Below, in pieces: positions 1 through 5,273 of a stretch of 6,607 nt of DNA. The translations under genes and the position numbers were made by a program. How positions within the stretch are numbered: the stretch's first letter is position 1; every line of letters begins with the position of its first letter. Where the stretch lies: positions 1-6,607 of the forward strand of contig DOIX01000095.1 in NCBI GenBank assembly GCA_003511885.1, in the 5' to 3' direction. The notes below the pieces were generated by a model. That model was not told where the DNA came from. It was given only the letters and a program-made list of their open reading frames with translations, and searched no databases. The DNA comes from Cyanobacteria bacterium UBA11153. Lineage in GTDB: Bacteria; Cyanobacteriota; Cyanobacteriia; Cyanobacteriales; Coleofasciculaceae.

Positions 1-44
1 TTTTTCAGCAAACCCTATATAGTAGGGTACGTTATCAAGTAACG
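1..44. repeat. 17-bp direct repeat copy plus two small adjacent hairpins
   Basis: Positions 1-17 (TTTTTCAGCAAACCCTA) recur at 1078-1094 with a single mismatch, so the transporter gene is bracketed by direct copies. The left copy runs into an inverted repeat, ACCCTA (12-17) and TAGGGT (23-28) with a 5-nt loop. A second inverted repeat follows at once, CGTTA (30-34) and TAACG (40-44). The pattern resembles the end of an insertion element or a small non-autonomous element, or the tail of a transcript from the left. The window begins here, so the full element cannot be seen and no transposase gene is present. The repeat and hairpins are seen directly; their origin is a guess. Confidence 0.5.
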
Positions 45-133
45 CATCCGACTGAGATTCTTCCTCACTTCTCACTCCCCATGCCCCCCAATCCTGGATT
101 ACCATCAATAACGTTAACTTTTTCTTCCCCAAA

Positions 134-1075
134 ATGGAAAATCAAGATTTTGAGATTTGGCAACCTCTCATCAAAGTCTATCTTCAGTTAGGGGGTGGTA
201 TTGTTTTGGGGTGGGTGTTGGGCAGAGTGCTACCGCAGCAAATGCCACTATGGATTGGTAAGTTTCTCTTTTGGATTGGCATTCCGGTTAGTATTATTGC
301 ATTTCTCCGTAATGCTGATTTATCAGGAAGTATTTGGATTGCTCCTGTGGTGGGATGGATGGCGATTTTATTGGGTTTGGGTTTGTCTTGGCTGTGGTGG
401 GAAAGGCGCAGTGGTGAACAGAAAGTATCTGCAACACAGGGAAGTTTTATTTTGGCGGCGATGGTGGGCAATACTGGCTATTTGGGTTTTCCAATTAGTC
501 TAGCTTTGGTGGGGCAAAAGTATTTTGCTTGGGCGCTTTTTTATGATATGTTGGGAACTGTCTTGGGGGCTTATGGGTTGGGAGTGGTTTTGGCTGCTAG
601 ATTTGGTAAGGGTGGAGAAGGTTATGGGCATTTATGGCGATCGCTAGCGATTAATCCTGCTTTGTGGAGTTTACCCTTTGGCTTGGCTTTTCGGGAAATT
701 CACTTACCCCTTCGATCTCAACAGATTTTATCCGGTTTTGCTTGGATTGCGATCGCTCTGGCTGTGATTTTAATCGGTATGCGCTTGAGTCAGTTAAGCT
801 CTTGGGGCAAAATTACAGAGGCAGCGGTCAGTCTGTCGATTAAAATGTTTCTGGTTCCTTTGGTTTTGGGTTTGTTTCTCTTCCTTCTGGGGATTTCTGG
901 TTCCCCTTTGTTGGTAATTGTTTTGCAAATGGCAATGCCGCCTGCTTTTGCTACTTTGGTATTAGCTGAGGTTTACGATCTGGATCGAGATTTGGCAGTG
1001 ACTGCTTTGTCTCTAGGTTCAGTTGCTTTGTTATTGACTTTGCCTATTTGGTTATTGTTATTTGGATTTTTATAG
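134..1075 (+). CDS. AEC (auxin efflux carrier-like) family membrane transporter
   Basis: This is a 313-residue, very hydrophobic protein with about ten predicted membrane segments and no cleavable signal peptide, so it should sit in the cytoplasmic membrane. Its length and layout fit the bacterial AEC family (relatives of plant PIN carriers and of malonate/malate transporters). Supporting motifs are VGNTGYLGFP at residues 111-120, the family's glycine- and proline-rich signature in the first half, INPALWSLPFGL at about 173-184, and QMAMPPAFATLVLAE at about 265-279, which matches the C-terminal half signature. A hydrophilic, charged loop at about 89-102 separates the early helices. Substrates of cyanobacterial members are mostly unknown, so none is assigned. 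The ATG at 134 has no clear Shine-Dalgarno sequence but gives the expected N-terminus. The gene stands alone on the plus strand and converges on the minus-strand exoribonuclease gene across a 453-bp gap. Confidence 0.85.
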   Translation: MENQDFEIWQPLIKVYLQLGGGIVLGWVLGRVLPQQMPLWIGKFLFWIGIPVSIIAFLRNADLSGSIWIAPVVGWMAILLGLGLSWLWWERRSGEQKVSATQGSFILAAMVGNTGYLGFPISLALVGQKYFAWALFYDMLGTVLGAYGLGVVLAARFGKGGEGYGHLWRSLAINPALWSLPFGLAFREIHLPLRSQQILSGFAWIAIALAVILIGMRLSQLSSWGKITEAAVSLSIKMFLVPLVLGLFLFLLGISGSPLLVIVLQMAMPPAFATLVLAEVYDLDRDLAVTALSLGSVALLLTLPIWLLLFGFL

Positions 1076-1094
1076 GCTTTTTCAGCAAGCCCTA
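1075..1094 (+). repeat. Second copy of the 17-bp direct repeat, with small hairpin at the transporter stop
   Basis: Positions 1078-1094 (TTTTTCAGCAAGCCCTA) match positions 1-17 at 16 of 17 bases in the same orientation. This copy starts 3 nt after the transporter stop codon. GGCTT (1075-1079) and AAGCC (1087-1091) can pair around a 7-nt loop. No T-run follows on the plus strand, so it is a poor intrinsic terminator. Copies this close on either side of one gene suggest a decayed or passenger mobile element, but no target duplication can be proved from one window. Confidence 0.5.
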
Positions 1095-1528
1095 CTTAAA
1101 GAATCCTGTCTATCTCATCCCAGTGAGAGCCGCTATACTTCTCTATTCTGTATTTATCCCAATCGGTCAAATTTAGGGTAATCAGCAAAGGGCAATAAGC
1201 GAGTTAGAAAATATTGAATTGGAGCGCAATAGTTTATAAACTCTGTTTAAGGTTATTAGTTATCCTTTGGATTATCCTAGCACAATCGCTGAAACGACGC
1301 AATATCGTAAATTATTAATAATAAATCTCAATAAATCTCACGAAGTTATGGGGCTTTCAGCGATCGGTTGTTAAGTTATGTTAAGACTCAATTTTTTTTT
1401 GAGGTTGAGGAATTGGGGGTGAGGGGAAAACTCTCTACTCCGGATCTTGGTTCTGGATGCAATGGACAATGGACAATGGACAGTTGACAGGAAGAAAATC
1501 TAAGTACCTATCAACTATCAACTATCAA
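1076..1528. other. 453-bp intergenic gap between convergent genes
   Basis: There is no intact gene here. In order it holds the 17-bp repeat copy (1078-1094), a possible decayed coding fragment (1177-1371), a perfect 10-bp tandem duplication ATAAATCTCA x2 (1321-1340), a run of nine T at 1392-1400 flanked by CTCAA and TTGAG, and the heptamer/hairpin element that reaches the exoribonuclease stop codon (1460-1531). The stretch is AT-rich and looks like decayed DNA. I found no convincing promoter or strong intrinsic terminator in it. Confidence 0.6.
1177..1371 (+). pseudogene. Possible decayed coding fragment with an internal stop
   Basis: One plus-strand frame reads from 1177 to the TAA at 1372-1374 with a single in-frame TAA at 1237-1239. 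The first part reads GNQQRAISELENIELERNSL, charged and helix-like. After the stop it continues with TLFKVISYPLDYPSTIAETT and QYRKLLIINLNKSHEVMGLS. The composition is protein-like compared with the other frames, but there is no good start codon. I do not recognise the family. It may be the tail of a gene broken by a nonsense mutation, or chance openness in AT-rich DNA; the fragment is short, so confidence is low. Confidence 0.25.
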
Positions 1529-1531
1529 CTA
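1460..1531 (-). repeat. Composite heptamer/hairpin element at the 3' end of the exoribonuclease gene (copy A)
   Basis: Read on the plus strand this is (CAATGGA)x3 at 1460-1480, a 30-nt core at 1481-1510, and (CTATCAA)x3 plus CTA at 1508-1531. In the sense of the exoribonuclease mRNA the heptamers are TTGATAG units, the first overlapping the TAG stop (1529-1531), and the core follows. TAGTTGATAG (plus-strand 1508-1517) can pair in RNA with CTGTCAACTG (1481-1490) as a 10-bp stem with two G-U pairs and a 17-nt loop. A second copy in the opposite orientation lies at 6544-6607. The 7-bp periodicity fits the STRR sequences of filamentous cyanobacteria. It could act as a transcript end or as a 3' stability structure; there is no T-run. 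Confidence 0.75.
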
Positions 1532-3562
1532 AATCAAAGCTGTTTCTACTGTTTGATCCATTAATTCCCGAAACTGAATAACATCTTGACGGGGATCCGC
1601 GTGACTAACTTGAACCTTAATTTGATCGCCTAATTGGACGGTTCGATTAAAACGCATGATTAATTCCAGACCCAAATCTTCTAATAAAATTAGTCCTATA
1701 TCGTTTTCTCGAATCCAGCGAAGTAAAATTGCTTGCCAAGATTTTTCTCTGGTACGTCGCAAATATTCTAATCCCCAATAGCGATTAGTTTGACGTTCCA
1801 CTAGAGTTGCTTCTTGTGCGGTACTAACCACACTCTGCATAGTTTCTTGTAAGCTTTGAGGAGAAAATGGCAAGGATTCTCCGCGTAAATGGGCTTTAAT
1901 TTGAAAATGAGCTAATAAGTCACTGTAGCGACGAATAGGAGAGGTGACTTGAGTATAGGTTTCCAAACCCAAACCAGCATGACGTACAGGGGTAATACTC
2001 ATTTCCGAGCGAGGCATACGGCTGCGCATGGCACAGAAACGGACTGGTCCTGCTGGCAGTTGGGCTAATTCTTCATAAGGAGGTAATTCTGGCTGAGGTT
2101 GGCCTCGAAATGGCAGGGGAATTTGATGGGTTTGCCCGTAACGTCCGCCGACTTCTCCTGCTAGAATCATCATTTCTGCCACGAGAAGTCGCGATCGCGA
2201 ATCTTCTAATACATCAATGGCTATCTCGTCATTGTTACATACTTTGATGACGGCTTCTGGCATGTGGATCGTAATCGAACCCTGTGCCTGACGCAATCTT
2301 TCTCTTCGCTGCGCCCATTTCGCGATCGCTTCTATTTCCGATTCGCCTTTTATTCCCAACTCTAACATCTCGTCTACGTCTTGATATGTGAGTCGATAGG
2401 TTGGTTTAATCAGGCTGGCATGAATACTGTACTCTTGGATGCTGCCAATTTCATCTAAGATTACGCCAAAACTTAGGGCTGGACAGATTTTCCCTTCCAC
2501 CAAACTCATTGGTCCAGTTGCTAATTCTGGAGGGAACATGGGAATCATCCCTGTGGGAAGATATAATGTCGTACTCCGCCGCCTAGCTTCCAAGTCAAGT
2601 TCATCTCCTGGCATGACTAAACGGGTAGGATCTGCAATATGTATCCATAGCTTTTCCCTTCCATCACTCAGTGTTTCTAAACTGAGGCCATCGTCAATTT
2701 CCTGAGTACTTTCATCATCAATCGTATAGACTTTCAGATGGGTTAAATCCAAACGTTCCTCATCGGGATCGGGAGGCGGGAAATTCAGGCGTTGTTGAGC
2801 CAATTCAAGTACCTCGCGACGAAATTGAACGGGAATTTGAGAACGTCGTAAAAATAAATTTTCGTGAAGACTCCACCAACCCAACTCCACTAAAAAATCT
2901 AAAGCACCTTGTGGATTTTGAGGACGGCCTATCAATCCTAAAAGTTCCGTAGCTCCACGAGAAGGATTTTCTGGATTAAGGATTAATTTTTCTAAAGTCT
3001 CAAAGCGGTTGCGATCGCTATCCTGCCATTCTACGGCTGTACCCTTGATTTTTTCCTCGATCCTCGCTAAAAATTCTTCTTGTTCTCGCTGCTTAGATTG
3101 AGCTGCTGATTGTTGATGTTTGATTTCAGCCACTTTCGCCGCAGACCGGGGTTCGTAGCCATCTCCCTTTTGCTTGAAATATACTTTATCCTCATCAAGC
3201 AAATAATAAGCAGCATAGCATAAATGGGGACTGGTGTCAGAAAATAATAATTGTGCCATTTCTTCACAAGTTACCACTTCTCCATCTTCGATCAGTAATT
3301 CCCATGCCACTTCCAGGCTGGCAGGATCTAGCAATGGCTCCACCTGTTTGATAAAATCTTTAATCTCTGACTGCTTCAATGTACATCCCTTGACTTGATA
3401 TGCAATCTCTCGGGGATGAATGGTATGAGATTGACCGCGTTCATCTATGACAACCCAGTGCTTTTTGCCTTCCGGGCGATCGCAGATTGCTATACGTCTC
3501 TCTCCTTGTAGGCGAAATTCAATTATTGTTCCTTTTTCCACCCGCTTTGCTATCCGCTCCAA
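1529..3562 (-). CDS. RNase II/RNase R family 3'-5' exoribonuclease
   Basis: This 677-residue protein should degrade single-stranded RNA processively from the 3' end, releasing nucleoside monophosphates in the cytoplasm. The N-terminus (about 8-57) is a small beta-rich domain, and about 181-240 has a winged-helix-like look. The RNB catalytic domain spans about 270-600. Its metal site TIDDESTQEIDDGLS (280-294) supplies D282, D290 and D291; the position aligned with E. coli RNase II Asp207 is Glu288. TSPIRRYSDL (540-549) is the conserved RNB motif with the catalytic arginine. An S1-like RNA-binding domain closes the protein (about 608-665). Size is close to E. coli RNase II (644) and well below RNase R. 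The stated start is a TTG with AAGGA only 3 nt upstream and an in-frame TAA two codons before it. A GTG at 3541-3539 (residue 8, giving an N-terminus MEKGTIIEF) may be the true start. The gene follows rpmG-rpsR on the same strand. Confidence 0.92.
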   Translation of the reverse strand: MERIAKRVEKGTIIEFRLQGERRIAICDRPEGKKHWVVIDERGQSHTIHPREIAYQVKGCTLKQSEIKDFIKQVEPLLDPASLEVAWELLIEDGEVVTCEEMAQLLFSDTSPHLCYAAYYLLDEDKVYFKQKGDGYEPRSAAKVAEIKHQQSAAQSKQREQEEFLARIEEKIKGTAVEWQDSDRNRFETLEKLILNPENPSRGATELLGLIGRPQNPQGALDFLVELGWWSLHENLFLRRSQIPVQFRREVLELAQQRLNFPPPDPDEERLDLTHLKVYTIDDESTQEIDDGLSLETLSDGREKLWIHIADPTRLVMPGDELDLEARRRSTTLYLPTGMIPMFPPELATGPMSLVEGKICPALSFGVILDEIGSIQEYSIHASLIKPTYRLTYQDVDEMLELGIKGESEIEAIAKWAQRRERLRQAQGSITIHMPEAVIKVCNNDEIAIDVLEDSRSRLLVAEMMILAGEVGGRYGQTHQIPLPFRGQPQPELPPYEELAQLPAGPVRFCAMRSRMPRSEMSITPVRHAGLGLETYTQVTSPIRRYSDLLAHFQIKAHLRGESLPFSPQSLQETMQSVVSTAQEATLVERQTNRYWGLEYLRRTREKSWQAILLRWIRENDIGLILLEDLGLELIMRFNRTVQLGDQIKVQVSHADPRQDVIQFRELMDQTVETALI
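2191..2198. repeat. HIP1 octamer, one of eight perfect copies in the window
   Basis: GCGATCGC occurs at 637-644, 749-756, 2191-2198, 2322-2329, 3011-3018, 3476-3483, 5985-5992 and 6333-6340. All eight lie inside coding regions (two in the transporter, four in the exoribonuclease gene, two in moeA). Near-matches occur in gaps at 1360-1367 and 3691-3698. This density is the usual cyanobacterial HIP1 signature and is the strongest taxonomic marker here. Confidence 0.9.
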
Positions 3563-3764
3563 AAATCCTTACAATTGCTAACAATCCCTAGCTTTTTCTT
3601 ACTCTTTCACCTTGGCAGTGTCAGGACTATTTAGTCAGGAGGCTGACACTACTCTGTTTTCAACCCTAGGAGCATATCTGATTCTTTTTCGCGATCGTTC
3701 TTTGGCAAAACGATTGCTATCGATCCTCCCCACCTACAGGGATTATAGATGGGGATTCTTCTGC
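3563..3764 (-). promoter_or_regulatory. Structured leader between rpsR and the exoribonuclease gene
   Basis: This 202-bp gap lies upstream of the exoribonuclease start. AGTGTCAG (3617-3624) and CTGACACT (3643-3650) form a perfect 8-bp inverted repeat whose 18-nt interior holds a nested GACT/AGTC pair (3625-3628 and 3633-3636). ATCGTT (3694-3699) and AACGAT (3709-3714) form another inverted repeat around a 9-nt loop. A third lies at 3727-3755, nearest to rpsR. I see no convincing -35/-10 pair. The gap could hold a promoter for the exoribonuclease or act as a read-through leader that sets its level; which one cannot be decided from sequence alone. Confidence 0.4.
3727..3755 (-). terminator. Weak hairpin downstream of rpsR
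   Basis: Plus-strand 3727-3736 pairs with 3746-3755 (nine pairs, one C/A mismatch, 9-nt loop; outer arms TCCCCA and TGGGGA). It lies 9 nt past the rpsR stop. The minus strand has no T-run after the stem, so it is at best an attenuator or RNA 3'-end stabiliser. Confidence 0.3.
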
Positions 3765-3980
3765 TTAACCTTCTTTATTAATAAAGGGTAGTAGGGCTAA
3801 AATTCTCGCCCTTTTAATGGCGCTGGTTAATGCTCTTTGTTGTTGAGATGTTAGTCCGGTAATCCGCCTCGGTAAAATTTTTCCCCGTTCTGTAATGAAC
3901 TTGCGAAGAAGTTCTACATCCTTGTAATCTATGGGATCTTCTGGCTTGATTGGTGAAAGACGTTTGCGAAAGTAGGTCAT
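3765..3980 (-). CDS. rpsR: 30S ribosomal protein S18
   Basis: This 71-residue protein binds the platform of the small ribosomal subunit together with S6. The family signature is nearly complete: [19 protein letters not shown] at about residues 18-36, then [20 protein letters not shown] at about 37-56, and [10 protein letters not shown] close to the end. The basic N-terminus [13 protein letters not shown] is of the cyanobacterial/plastid type. The ATG at 3980 is preceded on the minus strand by an A-rich stretch with no Shine-Dalgarno sequence, as is common in cyanobacteria. It follows rpmG on the same strand, but the gap of 252 bp is long for a ribosomal protein pair because it is filled by heptamer repeats. 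The final codons contain a perfect 14-bp palindrome (3773-3786), probably chance in AT-rich codons. Confidence 0.97.
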   Translation of the reverse strand: MTYFRKRLSPIKPEDPIDYKDVELLRKFITERGKILPRRITGLTSQQQRALTSAIKRARILALLPFINKEG

Positions 3981-4232
3981 GATTTTTTCTTGGTTGTTTG
4001 TTGTTTGTTATTTGTTATTTGTTGTTTGTTGTTTCTTGTTTGTTGTTTCTTGTTTGTTGTTCTCCGAGGAAGGGGTTGAAAATCAACTCTTGGTTTCCTT
4101 GTTGTTTGTTGTTTGTTCTTGGGGCAAGGGCTGCGAGCAAATAATTCATTACCACATAACCAAAAACGAACAACCAACAATCAACAACCAAAAACTAACA
4201 ACTAACAACCGACAACTAACAACAAATTACCG
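3981..4232. repeat. Heptamer (STRR-like) arrays forming a long imperfect inverted repeat
   Basis: The whole rpmG-rpsR gap is repetitive. Array 1 (3992-4061) is exactly ten 7-bp units in register, mostly TGTTGTT with variants TGTTATT, TCTTGTT and GGTTGTT. Array 2 (4100-4120) is three units, TGTTGTT x2 and TGTTCTT. Array 3 (4166-4221) is eight units of consensus ACYAACA, the opposite polarity. Arrays 1 and 3 are complementary at about six of seven bases per unit, so the transcript could form a stem of up to 56 bp around the 104-nt middle. The middle holds a perfect small hairpin, GTTGA (4075-4079) and TCAAC (4083-4087). I see no gene, promoter or terminator in the gap. Confidence 0.8.
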
Positions 4233-4427
4233 CTACTTAATTTCTTTGTGAACGGTATGCTTGTTACAATGGGGGCAGAATTTCTTCAATTCTAAACGCC
4301 CTGTCGTATTGCGACGGTTTTTCTTGGTTGTATACCGGGAAACACCGGGAGATCGCTTGTTTTGGTTACTGCGACACTCAGTACATTCCAAGGTGATGAT
4401 AATCCGGACACCTTTTTTACTTGCCAT
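4233..4427 (-). CDS. rpmG: 50S ribosomal protein L33
   Basis: This 64-residue, strongly basic protein belongs to the large ribosomal subunit near the E site. The N-terminal [18 protein letters not shown] and the middle [20 protein letters not shown] are typical of L33. Cysteines 15/18 (CTEC) and 51/54 (CPHC) make two CXXC pairs, so this is the zinc-binding (C+) form. The ATG at 4427 has AGGG only 2 nt upstream, too close to be a standard ribosome binding site. It lies 50 nt downstream of the RDD-protein gene and upstream of rpsR on the same strand. The rpl33-rps18 order is shared with plastid genomes, which supports a cyanobacterial origin. Confidence 0.96.
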   Translation of the reverse strand: MASKKGVRIIITLECTECRSNQNKRSPGVSRYTTKKNRRNTTGRLELKKFCPHCNKHTVHKEIK

Positions 4428-4477
4428 AGCCCTATTTGTAGAGAATCAAATGGATGAGCGCAATTAAACGCAATCTC

Positions 4478-5017
4478 TTATTTTTGCATACGACCTTTAA
4501 TCAAAGCAAACATTTTCCTCAGCCGCACATCCAGGGAAAAGCCCCGACGAGTTTGTACCATTATGGTTTGAGCGATTCTGTCGTGGAATGTTTGCTGATT
4601 ATCTGGATCTGATAGGGCAATGGTACAATCGCCGATCAAGGGACTAATCAAGACCAACAAAGAGATCCCGTTAGCCAATCCAATCGTCAGACCAATCGTA
4701 GCTAAGAGAGCGAAAAATCCCAGAATTCCTTCCCGCTTGGCTAGCGTGACAACTCCGGGAACCTTATTGTATTCTGTCTCCAGCACTTTCATATCAAAAG
4801 CCCAGCTTCCCAGACTTTGACCTTTGTTCTTGGAGACTAGCACCACCCGCAGCGCCAACCACAATACCATAAACACTAACCCCTTCAGGGCTGTATTATC
4901 ACCCGCTAAAGAGCTAAGAATCCAAATTGTCACAAAATCCAGTAAGAAGGCATAACCCCTTCGCTCAATTGGGACTTTGGGAAAGCGCTTGGGGTTTTCA
5001 TACTTTTCGATAGACAT
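4478..5017 (-). CDS. RDD family membrane protein
   Basis: This is a 179-residue integral membrane protein. The RDD family is named for a conserved Arg and two Asp residues: here R19/R20 precede the first membrane helix and D27 lies inside it (RRGYAFLLDF at 19-28). Likely membrane segments are at about 22-38, 46-62 and 99-127. A second family hallmark, QSLGSWAFDMKVL, follows helix 2 (67-79), and SDPDNQQTFHDRIAQT (136-151) after helix 3 matches the usual C-terminal region of the family. The tail (155-179) is basic. The function of most RDD proteins is unknown; some have been linked to ion transport, and none is assigned here. The ATG at 5017 is preceded on the coding strand by a pyrimidine-rich stretch, with no Shine-Dalgarno sequence. 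It is the first gene of the minus-strand run, 50 nt ahead of rpmG, and diverges from moeA. Confidence 0.88.
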   Translation of the reverse strand: MSIEKYENPKRFPKVPIERRGYAFLLDFVTIWILSSLAGDNTALKGLVFMVLWLALRVVLVSKNKGQSLGSWAFDMKVLETEYNKVPGVVTLAKREGILGFFALLATIGLTIGLANGISLLVLISPLIGDCTIALSDPDNQQTFHDRIAQTIMVQTRRGFSLDVRLRKMFALIKGRMQK

Positions 5018-5025
5018 ATAGGAAG

Positions 5026-5082
5026 GGGGAAGGGTACAGCGGATGCCGAAGTGGGGAAGGGTACAGCGGATGCTGAGGTGGG
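5026..5082. repeat. 27-bp tandem repeat, two copies
   Basis: Copy 1 is 5026-5052 and copy 2 is 5053-5079, differing at two positions (C/T and A/G), followed by GGG, which starts a third unit. The shared core is GGGGAAGGGTACAGCGGATG. On the minus strand it forms the pyrimidine-rich 5' leader of the RDD gene, ending 8 nt before the ATG. It probably arose by slippage or unequal exchange; a protein-binding role is possible but unsupported. Confidence 0.8.
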
Positions 5083-5094
5083 CAATAATTAGCG

Positions 5095-5100
5095 ATTATA
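5095..5100 (-). promoter_or_regulatory. Candidate -10 box for the RDD-rpmG-rpsR run
   Basis: The minus strand reads TATAAT exactly here, 77 nt upstream of the RDD start codon. No recognisable -35 hexamer lies 16-18 nt upstream, so this is a consensus-match call only. Confidence 0.3.
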
Positions 5101-5273
5101 GCGGGAAAGCTGATTGGTAGAATAGTTTCTAATTTCACGGAAAAATAAGGCAATTAGTTTGTAAGAGCAATCTTAACTCGGTGAACTACTACACCCTCTA
5201 TCCCGTTGCAGAAAGTATATGGGACTACGATAGCGGATACTAATAACCATTAACCATTAAACAAAAATTCAGA

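Larger units (their letters stand above)
5018..5273. promoter_or_regulatory. Divergent intergenic region between the RDD gene and moeA
   Basis: These 256 bp should contain the promoters of both the RDD-rpmG-rpsR run and moeA. A 27-bp tandem repeat sits next to the RDD start (5026-5082). The minus strand has a perfect TATAAT at 5100-5095 but no good -35 box. On the plus strand TAGAAT at 5118-5123, preceded by TGG, could be an extended -10 for moeA with a leader of roughly 145 nt; this is weak. A two-unit heptamer repeat (TAACCAT x2 plus TAA, 5244-5260) precedes moeA. No riboswitch-like structure was recognised. Confidence 0.4.

Noticed and set aside
81..133. Upstream ATG at 81 as a start for the transporter or a leader peptide
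   Set aside because: It is out of frame with the transporter and lies in a C-rich intergenic stretch without a ribosome binding site.
195..503. Second open frame inside the transporter gene
   Set aside because: It is a shadow of the AEC transporter frame; composition and length match no family, while the main frame has clear AEC motifs.
1387..1403. Intrinsic terminator around the nine-T run (CTCAA/TTGAG)
   Set aside because: The stem is only 5 bp and AT-rich and the T-run is in the loop, not after the stem.
2439..2705. Plus-strand open frame opposite the exoribonuclease gene
   Set aside because: It is antisense to the RNB catalytic region, whose frame is strongly conserved; there is no independent coding signal.
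3773..3786. Perfect 14-bp palindrome CTTTATTAATAAAG as an operator
   Set aside because: It lies in the last codons of rpsR and is almost all A/T, so codon choice explains it.
3977..4180. Minus-strand open frame rich in Asn, Gln, Thr and Lys over the heptamer arrays
   Set aside because: It is a translation of 7-bp repeats. The open frame is a by-product of low complexity, and it overlaps the rpsR start with no homology-like content.
3992..4221. CRISPR array
   Set aside because: The units are 7 bp, contiguous and without unique spacers. No cas genes are present.
3979..4251. Plus-strand hydrophobic open frame (Leu/Val/Phe/Cys-rich) over the same arrays
   Set aside because: It is the antisense reading of the same T-rich heptamers; the apparent membrane helix comes from TTGTTT repeats, and it runs into rpmG.
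5018..5273. Molybdenum cofactor riboswitch upstream of moeA
   Set aside because: I could not find a multi-stem conserved fold; only short repeats and weak -10-like boxes are visible.
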